NCBI GenBank assembly: GCA_013397695.1 | Contig: VYZI01000018.1 | Coordinates: 2,276,921 to 2,340,920, forward strand | Length of the DNA: 64,000 nucleotides | Source of the DNA: Centropus unirufus | Taxonomy: Eukaryota > Chordata > Aves > Cuculiformes > Centropidae | Direction: 5' to 3' | Notes under the pieces: generated by a model | The model's input: the letters and a program-made list of their open reading frames with translations, nothing else | Databases searched by the model: none | What the model was told of the DNA's origin: nothing | Made by a program: the position numbers and the translations under genes | Shown here: positions 1 to 13,768 of the stretch, in pieces | Numbering within the stretch: the stretch's first letter is position 1 | How the letters are laid out: each line of letters begins with the position of its first letter

Positions 1-2569
1 GAAATTCAGTAATGTTTCCTAATAGAATCTCTGCAGATGCCACTCCGTTAGTCACTCATGATTCCTGCATCTTGGCAAAAACATCATCTCCAGGATGCAA
101 GTAAGCATCTCCTGCACAGTGGCCACAGGGTCCAGACCCTGTGGTGCACCTGCATTTTATACAAATTAAAAATTATTTAGAAATTTAGAAAATAGTTTAG
201 AAAATTTCTTTTAAGAAAGAAATATATTTGGTAAGACAATTTGGGAATTATTACCAAGGAATATGATGTCATATTGTGTATGTTTTAATCCTGTATAAAT
301 AGTCCTTACCATTGTTTATACATACCATATGCAACCAGCAGAGCACTACAGGGCGTGCTTAAAGTTTGTGCTTAGTTTTAAGTGTGTAAGCAAATTCCAT
401 GGAAATTAGAGGGGATTTTTAAAAGTGTACTTTGAATGTTTTGACAATATTAATAGAAATCAAAATATTTCCTCAGTGAAATTTACTTGCATTCCCTTAA
501 ATATAAAACAATTGCTTTAAAGATATATACACGGGTGCTATTTCTGAAATTGTAGGTGATCTATAACAGCAAGGTGTAGCCTCTGGACTTGAGAAGATGT
601 TTGGTGGCTGAGATTCTCTACACAGTACATGGTTGGACAGATTACCTATTGGTGTTGGCCATAACTGACTCCTATGACTGTGATGCTTATAAGTGAGAAA
701 CAATTTAGTAATTAAGTGCTTTTCCACTCACGAATAACCAGAAATACCTCTTCACAGATATACTCAAGACAACTGAGCCACGTGAGTAAACTTTATCATT
801 CCCTTTTCCTTGTATGATCTACATCTACTGGTTTAAATATTTAAATGACTGCTAACAGTTCAATATAGGTTATCTCGATCACATAGAAATATGGTACGAT
901 TTAAGTTACTCAGCATCCTTGTCTGTCTCAGCTCCCACATACCCATCTACAAAGGCTATTGTTTGAACTCTGAATGTAAGCTCTCAATGAGGGGTTTCTT
1001 TTCTTGGTCAAGTAGCCATGGTTCTTCCTGGGAGAACACAGAAGTGCATGTATACCCTAGGGAGAATTTGTTAAGAGAAGCATGACCAAGAATTTTGCTT
1101 TCTAAACTTCCAGATAGCTGGAGCAAAGAAGGACCAGTAGAGAGTCCCAGCCTCAGAGCTGCTGGCAGCAGGTGACCACTGGGGTGTCTACTCCAACCTC
1201 TTGCCAGATCAGGGCTATTCCCATCTGCAGGTTGGGCCAGCTGTGGCTTTGTATAGTCGAATCTGAAGACCTCCAAGGATAGAGGCTTGACAGTTTCCCT
1301 GGATGACCTGCTCCTGTGCCACACCACCTCCAGGAGCAACATAGCAATGCTGGGATCTAGCAGTGTGCTCTGCTAGAGCCAAAGGACCAAGGATATTGCT
1401 GCCAGGTGGCTTAATGGAGGTTTGTAATACATTTATATATTTTCTATTGGCTACCAAAGAGAAGTAGCAAAAGGGAAAACAGGCACCAGGCTGGCTTGTC
1501 ATTTTTGTTGCCTTACTTTTGTCTTTTCTAAGACTTTCACTCACTAGTGGAAAGTTTGCCGCAGAAGCAAACCTAGACACTTCACTTGGGTGAAACTAAC
1601 AAGTCTTGTTTGTATTAGAGGGTCACAGTGAAGTACATCTTCAGCTTGATCCAGCATCACCTGGCAAAAGATGATGCGAGACAGGTAGAGCAGATTCTAT
1701 TCTGGAGTTAATTCCCTTTAGCTAGAAGTGCATTGTGATCTCGAAGAGCTTGGAAATGTAAGCATTACATTCAAATGTGACGTTGGAAGCAGGTTGTTGC
1801 TTGCAAGTTTGTTCCAGCCCACAAGCTTGCTACAACTTGTGAATTTAATTTTAGCTCTGGAACTTGCTTGAGTTTTGTAAGGTTACTGAAAGCCTGAGAG
1901 AAGCCAGATTTCTTACAAGCGCCAAGAATAGCATGACAGTATTTTCCTAAGAAATAAGGCCCCCCAAAAAGTACCCTTAACTCCAAGGGCTTGAACCAAG
2001 TTTTCCCACTTGTCAAACACATGCTGGGCCATTGCTAATTGATAGGAATTACCCCCATCCTCCTTGTCTCAGCAGCTCTAGCTTAGCTACAATGATTTAA
2101 TTAGTGATTTTGTTTCAGTTCCAGAATCCAGGAGATGCAAGGAAGACCAGGAGCAAAACTTGCTTGAGGCTGTGGTTTATATTGTGTCTTGCTTGGCTTT
2201 GTCTCCACCACCCAAGATGTAAATAAAACAAACAAACAAAAAAAAATTAAAGTTAGAACAGTGTCGGTTTGACTAACAGCCTGCTCTTACAAAGTATTTG
2301 TATTTGAGCTTATTGAACGTTCATTATGTATCAGACGCTCAGCCTTGTAAAATTGATCTAGGAATGGCTTGTCACATGAGCCAGGCTCCTGTCTTGCTGG
2401 CTGGGTGTTGAGGAGTGCGTTGCTTTTGCTTCCACACCCAAGCAGACAGCACAGCAACAGCTCCCTGAAGCAGCCTTCCAGCACAGGCACCATAATCCCT
2501 CTTTCCCTGACCATTAATTCAGACATCACGCATTCACTCAAATGAATCTGTCCTCCTTTGCAGCTCTTG

Positions 2570-2905
2570 TGGGGGCGGCTGTTCTCTCAGCTCCAATGAA
2601 AGGGACCCCAACTTGGTAACCTGTGTCTTCCTTTGATTAGAGCCAGTGATAGCCCCCAGACCGGCTCACTTTGCCAGCGGCCGTATGTCACCCAGGTGTC
2701 ACTGCCTGGCATCAGCGGGTCGCTGTCAATAAACATGGCATCTTTGATACGACAGCAAGCATGGGAGCACCCCACTCAAAACACAGCTCTCATAGCCCTC
2801 CTCTCCAAGGCTGTCGCATGCACCCGGGCTGGGTTTTCTTGTCATTCCCAAGCTTTAATTTTGATCTGACGTCAGAGCCTAAAGTGGCACACGGGCCTTG
2901 AAAGA
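2570..2905. promoter_or_regulatory. Candidate cis-regulatory element (CpG-rich, motif-dense)
   Basis: This 330-bp patch stands out from CpG-poor surroundings by many CpGs (GGCGGC, ACCGG, GCGGCCG, GCGGGTCGC, ACCCGGG). It holds a perfect palindromic CRE, CTGACGTCAG at 2866-2875, a forkhead-like GTCAATAAACA near 2725-2735, and a TCF/LEF-like CTTTGATAC near 2742-2750. Retained CpGs and clustered sites are typical of conserved enhancers. Conservation was not tested and both frames here lack a recognisable protein, so the call is tentative. Confidence 0.25.
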
Positions 2906-4431
2906 GCTCTTTGAAAATGCCTGTGTAGTCAGTCTCATTTCAGAGTCGAGCTTAACTGCTCCAGAGCAGTCTGCATTTTAAGGAGAAACAGCTTTGGCAG
3001 TCCATCAACTTTCCTCTGCTCATTGTGGCTGCATATTTTATGTCACCACCATATTTCAAAACAAATACTCCATATTACAAAATTAATATTGGAAATATTT
3101 CCTCTGCATTTCATGGACTTGATTTGTGCTTTGTTTTCACACAATTGTCTTACTTTCTTCTCTAGAGAATTAATAGTATTATTATCAAGGGTAAACAAGC
3201 CTGGAATTAAGCTGATTTAATGTTTAATTATTACTTACGATGTTTTTTAGATTACATACCAGCATTGCAGAAGGCCATTTTACAAGCTAGAACAGAGAGA
3301 TGCACAATAAGCTGGAACACTGGGATTACTCTGAGGTCTCATCAGTGAGATTTTTCAGCAGTAGCATCAGCCATTGCGTGGGGTGAGGTTTAGTTTAAAT
3401 TGCCATTGCTCTAATCAAGGGAGCAGGCACAACACTTGGACAGGAAGCTGAAAAAATAATAAAAATTTTAAAGCTGAGCTGAGAGCACCCGCCTGGGTAA
3501 TTTTTTTTATTATTTTTTTTTAGCACAGCTCCGGCCTCCCAGCCTTCCTCTTTGGCAGCAGCTGTTGTCTGGAAGGTTATACCCGAGCGACTGCTATGAA
3601 GAGGAATAAAAAGGAGCTGAAGGAAAACTACTGCACATGTGTTTAGTACCATCTATGTAAAGGTATTTATGTGGCTTCCTTTGAAAGCTGATAGGGTTGG
3701 GATTCCCCTTGAGCATACCTAGCTGCCTTGCCTGTAGAAATCCTGAACAATACAGATGACATTTTCGTCTCTCTCAAGCTCACAGGTAAACTGCAGTTGG
3801 CATCAGTGAGAGGGAAGGGGTGAGACTCTTTTTTTCCCCTAGTCTTTACTTTCTGCCTGCCCTTGGAGCTAAAGCAGGAATCTGAGTATGTCAAAAATCC
3901 CCTTGGCAGGGGCACACATAAGACCTGGACAGCTTGAGCCCTGCCACCTCCTGCCTCTGCAGCTGTGAATTTAGGAAAGGGCTGTGCTGAGAAGCCCTGT
4001 GCCAGCAAGGCAGAGCCAGCATGGCACACGGCAGAGCTGAGCTCGGCTTTGAACGCTGAGGATGAGCTGAAGGTGGTCAGGGCAGGCCTGTGTGTTGTCC
4101 CTCTCTAAGAGGATGACGACAGTGGACAAGCTGAGAAGGGCTGTCTTCATGGGGTAGGACTCTACAGTAGGGGAATGGACACGTAATAATCTTTTTTATA
4201 TCATTGTAGGCTTCCTACTTTGTGCATGTGATGAAAACCCGATGCCCAGTACTGCGTAAGCAACAAAATCGATAGCAGGGCAGCAGCATCCTCTTAAAGA
4301 TGGGCTTGCAGGCCTGGAGGTGGTGCTAGCCTCAGTGTGGTTAAATTGACTGAGAGGGAGCTCAGGGCTAGCAGAGCTGGAAATATGCAATTTCTACTGC
4401 TTTTACTCAGAAGAAAATATTACTTTTACTC

Positions 4432-4463
4432 TTTTTCTCCTCATTAAAAAATGAGGAGAAAAA
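4432..4463. repeat. Perfect 14-bp inverted repeat (hairpin)
   Basis: TTTTTCTCCTCATT at 4432-4445 is followed by a 4-nt AAAA loop and its exact reverse complement at 4450-4463. It is a simple short hairpin in noncoding DNA. No flanking duplication or transposon ends were recognised. Confidence 0.7.
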
Positions 4464-7400
4464 AATCTTGAAGAGTGATGGTAATAGGGAAGCTAAAAGG
4501 TGACTAAATATTCAACGCAAATTGTTTAATTTAAAATAGGACTTAGAACCTCCTGGCAATTTCCAGGCAAATTGTTCCTAAAAACTTCTTATTAAACATT
4601 GCTTATTGCTGCTCACATTTGAAATTTAGTTTACATAAAAATTTAGGGCAGTGCTAAATAATAATATGGCAGGATAATCTGCTGGTTTTTTATATGGCTA
4701 TAATAAAAAAAATCTATCCAAGGAGTAGTTCAGGAACAACTATTCTTCTGCAGCTATTTTGGGTCAATTCAATGCATAGTTTATTAGAGGTATTCTGCTG
4801 CACAGTAATGAATCATATTTGCAGTCAGGAAGTCTCATGTAATTGTCACTAAATATAACGAATACATGGTTATTTAAAGGATTTTAAGATCGTCTGATGT
4901 TCTGAAAGACACTGTTTCTCTGGAAAGGAAGGGTAGAAGCCCCTTATTCCAGCTGCTCTCAGTGGTTCAGTATGGAAGAAAGGGAGCTATCAAGTTTTGT
5001 GCAACACTGTATTGTCACACTTTTGCATTTCCTGTTTAAAGTGAAAAGAGGGGTGCTTAATTTGGAAAACTGACTTGTAAACTCAGTATGAAAGTCTAGC
5101 AGAATTCCTCTGCACATTAAAGCCTAGCTTACCAATTTTAAAACCATCCCCTTTGATTAATTATTCTGAATCTTATGTTAACGCAGGACTAAACCCCGTA
5201 TTGCAAATCAAAGCAGGGACTCTGAAACTAGCCTGATTGTTTCAAGGCAAATTCCCTGGTGCTTCATTTGACAAAAAGATGGATTAGAACAAACTCCAGA
5301 GTGTTATTATTGCCACCCACATGAAAGATTGTTTCTTTTATTTGTATTAATTACTGATTAGTTCTTTCTGTATCTTCAGTTTTTTCAGATGTTTTGAATG
5401 AGATGTATTGCTTTCCATAGTTCCTTACTTAAAGGGAACCCTGATAGAAAACTGGTGTCTCGAGTCACTGTGCTCAAGAGTCATTGATGTGCTCAGCGTC
5501 CTTCAGGGAAAACCTGGGTGCGATTCTTGGAGAGGTAAAAATAAGTTCGCAGATACTACCGCAGACAGCTAATTTTCCACCCAACAATATTGTCAAGAGT
5601 AAATACAGCAATTTATTTTAAATTGGAGCGTAGAAAGAAAAAGGACCTGGGAATCTGGAGCTTCTTGGGCATGTGGTTGCTGGAGAGCAGCCCAGAGCTT
5701 GCAGTGGTCCTGGCTGTGGGAGGAGGAGCACAGCCTGGATGAATCCTTGACCAGGACAGGGCTGCCTGAGCACCTCCTCCAAGAGCCAGCATTGCTGACA
5801 TCATCTTCTTGTGGTAATGCTCAAGGGCTTTAAATTATTTGGAAGGAAACACAGTGAAGTGGCTCCTACACCAGGGAATTTTCATATTAATTGGGATGGA
5901 GAGGAAGGGTGTGAGATGTCCTGGCCATAGGCTTCATAGACAGTGTGGCCTCTCAGTGCCCAGTCAAACATCACAGATCAGACAATGACTCTTGGGCTGG
6001 CAGCAGCTAACAGGGCTCTCGACCCCCATGGCCTGGTCATTGCAGCGGTCTCAGCCGGTAGCACCTTCTCATACAAACCCTCTTGGTCTCACCATTCAGG
6101 ATGAGCAAAGGCCTTTTTACAACCTAGAAAAAGGCACTGGCAGGAGCAGCAGGTACACAGGTAGGTGGAAGAGATTGTGCATAAGAACCTTAAAGTGTTA
6201 CTGAGCCTTCGTTTGGTCTGTGGGAATCTCAACGTGGAAAAGCCCAAGGCAGGCTGCCAAGAGTTAGGATGGCACTTCAGCATCCCATCTGAGAAGAGAA
6301 AAAGAAGCTTCTTGCAGTTCAGGGGTCTGGCTTCCATGGCTTTTGTGCGCGGAAGTGATCCCAGCATACTGGAGGTGAGGCAGAGAGTTGTCTAATTATC
6401 ATTTACCATTACAATTACCATATCATTTACAGCATGAGATGCAATGGTGAGCCTTTCATGGGCTGGGTTTGTTAAAAGGATGGTTTTAAAATAGCTTGCT
6501 TTACGTCATCAGCTGATCTGTCATTTTCCATAATTCATGAGCACTGGGGCAAGATTAGACAATAGAGTCTTGGGTGAGAATTTATTAATTTCCTCCATGT
6601 TTTTAGAAATGTCAGGGATGTAAAGCTGAGAATAATAAAAGTCAAATTCCTTAGATATATCTACTGTGCTAGGAAGAATATTACTCTGAGCATCTCTGAT
6701 AGTATACAGTGTCTTAGTGTGCGTGTGTCTTTAATTGGTATGCAAGGAGTTTATCTGCTTTACTGCCTGCACTTATCAGAAAAGATATAAAATGGGATGG
6801 TGATAATGGCTGCCTTCAAAGAAAAAGATATGTTCTTTCAAGGGTGTAAGTGCAATAAATCTTTCCACTTTAAGGGCTCACTGGAAGTAGAAGGATTCTG
6901 TTCTGCTGACAACTGTATGTGGGAACTTTCCCGGGGGAAAACAAATCACATTTCTCTATTCAAAATACAGTAAAAAGTCACTGAAATGTGGTACTCCAGA
7001 ATGTAAATTACAGTATCTCTTGAATCCTTTACCAATTAAGACACCTTTACATAACTAATACGTTTATCAAATGGTTAATGTATGGTATCTGGCACTGGAT
7101 ACAGTTAGAAGACACTTGTGAATGACTTCCATGGTTATCTGTGGTTCCAATTCGAAAAAAAAAAAAAAGACTGAAAATAAGCAGATGACTTTAGGTCTTC
7201 TTTAAACTCTACCACAGGAATTAATTTGCCTGGAATAAATCAGACAATGCTGAGTTCATTGCTATTCCAGAACCATTCTGAATGTCTGTGGAGTGCAGAG
7301 TTAATACTACATGTACCTACTGGGTCTTGAAGGGATCTTTTGTGAGCTGAAAAGAAATCGGTGTATTTACTTTAGAAAAACCCACATTATTCATAAGAAT

Positions 7401-10400
7401 CAAATGTTGTTCCCGACTGTTACAGAGAAACAAAACAGACAAGGGGGTTTTAAATTGATCTGTCAGTGTGGTGCTTTCCAGTGCTCACTTTGTTCATGCA
7501 GCCGGCAACTGATGTTAGCATGAATTTAAATAATTCCTCTTGCATTGAATAATGACCACAAAAGTTGAGTAATGGTATCTAGGAAATATTCTAACTTTAG
7601 AGGAGCTGCCTCTTATCTAGGACTGTTTGTTTGCGCCTCCTCTCCTCCCACCTCTAATTACAGGGAAAGTCCTCCATACAGCGTATGACTAAACATAATA
7701 CAATTTGATTTGTGTTGCAGTCTTCTCCAAAGAACAAATCTGTAAAATTACAACATGTGAAAGCTTAACACAATGATATAAAATGGCAGTGGCACGGTTC
7801 ATATCTTAAACTGACAGACTGATGGTGATTATTGCAAGGACAATGCCCTGCATATGTCAAACGATTTGCAAATAATTTATGTCACCTTATCCTCCATTAT
7901 TGTTTTTGCAGAGGACATAAACTGTGTCACTAATATTAAACTGTCTGCAAAAAAAAGCCTACCTCAGCTTTTTCCTTGCTGAATGCAAAGACATCTGCAC
8001 AGAGACAAACATGCATATGGCCATCATTTGTCCAACATCTTACACATTGTGAAGGTTTTTTTACTTGAAATGCCAACCTATGTGGCAGATGATGTATGTG
8101 TTTCTTCAGTCCTGTGATTACCAGCACAGAGCTGCTCTGCAGTGCTCTTCACCTCATCAGTTCCACAAGCTGCACTCCAAGGTGTGTGAAACATTTGCAG
8201 GGAGATGGCATCTGACATGCAGCGAGGCAAAAGCATTCTGGTGTGAATATTTGACTCCAGATTTTGTTCAAATCAGGGTCAGGTTCTGACCTGGAGAAAT
8301 TAGTGTGGGTAGAGATTTAGCACTACAAAATAGCAATTTGAAAACTGGAATGAATATATTTTAAAGATGGGGAAGCAGAGGGAAGTGGTGCTGTCTCCTA
8401 GGTGACTCCCAAGGGGCTGTAAAGGAGAGGGGAAGGGGGAAGGCTTTATAAATGACCTGGAGATTATCCTTTTGGAAATAAGCAGAGAGCAAGGCAATCT
8501 TAGTCATTTCTGTTTGTTGAGTTGCATCATCTCATCTGCTGGGTTCTTTGTTTAGGTTCTGATGGTTCATTTATTACTACCAAGAAATGCCTCTGAAGGG
8601 TGATTTTCAGAGGCTGTTGTGGTTTAAAAAGCAGCAAAGAATGCAGTGTGGAGGTTGGACCGTGGGGCTGGGAAACCAGCCTCCAGCCTCCCGCTCTAAA
8701 TTTTGCCCTGCTCACATTTGGGACAAATTACTTGCAACTGCTGTGGTTTAACTTACTCCTATGTCAGGCAGGTTTTTTCTGTCTGACTCATCCACTTGGT
8801 CAAGTTTGCCAAGTATTTTGTAATCTTTGGCTAGAAATCACTCATTTGATTGCAGATCAGTGACATTTCAAATGGGGTGCATCAAACAACTTCTGTTGTT
8901 TTCTGTGCAAGAGGTGGTTCCAGTTCACTGCGGTGAGATTTTAGGCGTCATAGTTTATGGAAACACAAGGTGCTTCCTGTGGCAGTAGAATTTGGACCCA
9001 CTATAGATACACAGAGAAGAAGGTGGTGGGGTAAACAAATCCTAGAAAGCACGCTGGTTCCTCGTGCTAAGATTTTATTGTTGCCAGGAATCTCTTCTAA
9101 ATCTGAGAGGAATGCAGTCCACAGGTGTGAAAACCTTTCTTAAGGGTGGACACTCGCATTTTCCAAGTGGAAGAAGACCCTGAAGCAGCAGCAGCAAAGG
9201 CAGGGGGATTGCAAAAGGATGTCAAGGAGAAGCGGAAGCAGGACAGCGCCCAGGAAGATGCACGGAACCAAATGAAAGCGCCTCCATAGAAACAGGCCTG
9301 CAGGATCTGCCCTCTGCGTGTCAAAAGCATTTCTATCAGACAAGTAGCGTTTTCCACAACGGTGTTTTTAGGCTTTGCTACAAGTGTGCTTTGGCAAAAC
9401 AGCCAGACCTCTGCACTCACGCTTGCACGTAATACACAAGTCACAGTCAGGTCTGCGATCATTACACACATACGCAGAAACCTACCTGCCTTTCCCAAGA
9501 CATTATAACCTACAACAAAATGTGATGGAGAGAAGTTTATTTTAGTAGATAAGAATGTACCCTTCCCATAACGCCCCCAAGCTACTGATCTTCATCAACT
9601 GGTTCCTTAAACGTGCCACGACACAAACTTAAAGCTGCAAATGAGAGAGATCATGGAGATAGTCAGCAATCTCAGCTATATGCTTCTTGGCTGGGAGGCA
9701 TCATAGATCAAGACGCTCCTGCTTCTGAGGGAAGGAGCTGACAGAAACTGCAAAGAATTTTTAAAGGGACACGGGAATCACAATAGAAAGGACAGTGGAC
9801 CTAAAGGGAAGGTTTTATTGTCTTGACAAGAAAAGAAAGGGGGCAGCTCTTAATCTCACAGTCCACGTGATAACATCTGAGAGATAAAGGGTGATTTTCA
9901 CAAGATATTCTCAGGCAATAATCCTGTGCATCAGGGACAAAGCTGTTGAGCTCAGCAGTGAGAGAATAGTGTGACCAGCAAGAGTCACCTCCGAAGTCAA
10001 GAAACCAGGAGAAAATTGCATTTTGTAGCTAAAAGTAGAGAGAGAAGAGATGTCACCAGCCATGAGAGGATGACAGAGGCAGCCTGAGATATACGACTAC
10101 AGAGGTGGACTTGCTGCTGAGAAATCTTGGGCAAGCAGAAATGGTAGAAAGTGTAAGTTCACACTGAGAGAAGAAAAGAAGAGGAAGATGCTCTTGGGGA
10201 CTGGGTCATGCCATAGTTTGACCAGGCCAGCTGGGTGACAGCTGGTTTCTTTCCAGCTCTATAGAATTTCTCATGGCTAAGCTGCACTGGTTACTCTGGA
10301 TGGGACCTGCAAGAAGATTCATTCAGATCCCCTCTGATGGCTGCCTGCTTAGCATAGAAAGATGGTCTTCTGTTTGCAAAAAGTGCTTTTATTTTCTATG

Positions 10401-13400
10401 ACTGATCATTGTTTTCATTCTTGTGTTAGGTCTTTGCCGCTGAGCTGAGGTTACAAGCTCTGGACAACTGATGATTTGAGCGCTGCTTGCAGGGAAGGTG
10501 ACGGTCATGTCCTGCATACTCATGATTTCTAATTTGCTTCTTAAATGCAGAATTATCTTCTAGTATTAAAAAAAATCTAGATGACAGAACATTTATGTGA
10601 CATAAAGCTTGCTCACAAAAATGCCTTTATTGACAAACTAGGTTGCTGTCAATATTAAGCCAAATAGGAGAGGTATGAGTTCACGTTGACCTTGCATGTC
10701 AGCTCGCTGTTTCAAGTGAGCCTCTGGGCACACTGGCTTAGCAGACAGGAGTTACTTCGGCTGCCACAGCTGTCAGCAGGAGCGGTTCCTCTGTGTCAAC
10801 AGTGGGAAGTTCTTCTCCTGAACTAGTATCAAACTTAAAGTCGGCAGCAATAGATTGGAATGGTTGATATTCTCTATGAAAAAATCCTGTGCATTCTTTC
10901 CAGAAAATGAACAGTCGGAGCCAAAATACCTCTCTAAAACTCTATTTTTCTTTTCTCTTTCAAGCTTGAACAAGCAAACCAAATTGCACCCAAGTTTCTG
11001 CTTGCTTTCATTGGTGACACCTCTCTAGGGCTGACTTCTTCGACCACATTCAAGGCTGTCAGCTTTCACATCTCATTTATGAGCCCAGAAAACAGCATTT
11101 CTGTGGACATCGCTACCATCAGCCTCTCAGCTCCCTGCAATGGTCTCGCAGGGAGAAAACACAGTAGGTCTCGGTGGCCTGGTGGCTTAGGGTTGTAAGA
11201 GCACTCACAGATCTCATTTCAATGTAAGCACTTCTGTGTGGGACAACTCTTTCTGTAGGCACCTGTGAAATACTCCTGATTAAGCATCTGGAATCTGTGG
11301 GCTCTTTTAATCCTCTAGGTGAGTAATAGCCCCAGTGTGTGTACAGTTACCTGGGCATAAACTTAATTCTATCGATGTCGCTGATTTTGTTTCCCGCACC
11401 TTATTATTGCCTTCACACAATGGTGTTTTGCCAGGCCTGTAACTGTTCCTATGGCAAACCTTTCCAGCCTAGACAAGCCCTAGGAGGCTGAAGTCATTTC
11501 AGTGTTCCTTTCAAGACATTACACAATGGGCCTTGAGCTCCCTGCCAAATGCTTCTTGTAGCTAAGTTCTTGCAGAGTTGGTGATGGGGACACGAGCCAA
11601 GTCTTGCAAACCTGTGACACAGACAGGTGCGCGTTAGCAGTCACCAGAGACATCAGCCAGGAAAGTTTCAAACTGCATCAGGGTAGAGCCTGACTTTGCT
11701 AATACTTTGTACTTCCACCTCCTACTTTTATCCTAAGATCAGATAACGAGTAGCACTTTTTCTTTGTAACAATTCATTAATCAGAGAAATGATCCTTGCT
11801 AGTGTTTAGATGTTTTACTTAATTTGGTACTTCTGGCCTGTTGCCCCAGTAGTGCCAAAATTATTATTTCTCACCCAGCAGGTGATAAATAACAACTTCA
11901 GTCATGATTAATACCATGAATTTCTCAACCTGACTAATGCAAAAAACTTCAAACCTGCAGAACAAGTGGGTGCTAATTGTTGTGAGAGCCATTGGAGCTG
12001 CACTCCCTGGTAAAGGAAGGAAGCCACAGGAAATGAAGCGTTTTCCAGCAGCACAGCTGATCCTAAGAGGCATCATTAAGCGCAGCTCAGCAGCATTCTC
12101 TGTGCATAGGGCTGCGCTAGGCTCTTTTTTTCCACAACACTGAGCTTTAAGTACATTTGAGAAGCCAGAGGTTGCCAGGTTATTTTTCTTTCCTTAGGGA
12201 GGAGGTGGGGAAATAAAATATAAGGCAGAAAAAAATAGCAGATTGATATCTCATTAACACCAATCAGTACTATAAGCTTTACTAACTGATAAGTGAAGTG
12301 TAATAGATCCTAGCAAAAGTTGCTACCGCTGTAGCTCCTTCATGTAATGTCCATCCTGAAGCCTCATCACAAAATAAAATGCAGCATCAGAGACTCCCCA
12401 CACCAGGGGAGTTTTCTTCAGAGGGACAGGAAAACCCAGGGCTCAGGAAGGGCTCTCAGCTGGAAACAATGATCCAATACCAGTAATTAGTCAGCAGCTG
12501 AAACCCTGGTGCTCTTGACTCATAAGCTGGTTTGCCACTGTCTGTGGTGGAGTAGGATAGTTGCTCTGTTTTTTATGTTATGCTTGTGTGGAAACACACA
12601 CAGGATCCATCGTTCAGCTCTGCATGCAATGCTGCGCTGGACAGGCAAGTGAGATCTTTGCAACACTGGAACTGGCACCAGGCATTTCCAACAGGAGCAG
12701 ACAGCAGCATCCAGCAAGGACAAGAGCAGGTAACTGTGCTGAGCAGGATTAATCCCTTCCACAAACCCAAAGCAGCGTCTCAGTAATGGAGGAGCATTCA
12801 CTGGGGTTTTCACCAGGACATCCCCAAGTGCTTTAGGTTCAGAAGGCAAGGAAAGCATCTGCCACTTTCTAACTAACATTTACCTCTAATTGAGCATCTT
12901 CACATGAAGCTGTTAATTCGTGGAACAGAAAGACTGCAAGAATGAAACCACCACGGGCAGGTGATCTAAACATTTGTTCAGACTCCATAATGTCCATTCA
13001 CTTGTATTTATCCCTGGGTTTATGACTTTGTACTGTTTTGGTTGAGTGAATCCTGCAGTTCCTGGTGGGACATAATCAGAGGATGAACCTTGAGCCACGG
13101 TGCAGCTGCTCCTGATGTTCTTTCTGTTAGAAATTTATTTTTTTGTCTTAATTTGGGGAATTTTTAAGAAGTTCCACCTGTCTCTTCACCCAAAATAGCC
13201 TCTGGCAGCTTGGGATTTTTGAGTTTGAAAAGAAAATCATCATCCATGCTGTCCTGCCTACCTGAAATGGGCCATAGGCCTTCCTGCCCTGATTCCTGCC
13301 TCAGCTGTGAGGTTGTACTGCAGTCAGGAATCGTCTAGAAAAAGCAAGCCACCACCCAAGAGCAAAATTCTCACAGGCTCCACTTGCGTGGCCTGGTCTC

Positions 13401-13768
13401 CTGAAGGGCACTTGTTAACAGAAAAGCCTCTTTACTTGGCCTTGGATAAGGTCTGGCAGTTGATTTATTTTTTTTTTTCAGCTCCCTTGCTATAAAGGTT
13501 ATTTGGTTGGTTTTTTTTCCACTCTTAACTGGTTTTATTGCTGGTCTTGTTTCAAGTACTCATTCTTTTTCTTGAACTGTGTGTAAGCCTTCAGGAGTGA
13601 CCAGCACCAGTGACCTTCATAGGATTGGGGCTTCCCAGAGCTAACCCATGGCACACAAGCTCTGGTCCTCGGTTCTCATCTCAGCCTGCTCTCTAAGTCA
13701 CGCTAGCAGCGCCATTTAAAAAAGCAAAATGGTTTCTCGTGCTCAAAAGGCACAAAGTATGTTCTATG

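Larger units (their letters stand above)
1..13768. other. Noncoding DNA downstream of MTX2 (start of gene desert)
   Basis: I see no coding gene here. Open frames are short, overlap on both strands and show no recognisable domain or splice context. The stretch is AT-rich with small A/T tracts (for example 2222-2250 and 7155-7170) and scattered motif-dense patches, which are listed separately. By synteny with mammals, the side of MTX2 away from the HoxD cluster opens into the large 3' regulatory landscape that contacts HoxD genes. A regulatory role for this interval is therefore an inference from position, not something the bases prove. Confidence 0.6.
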
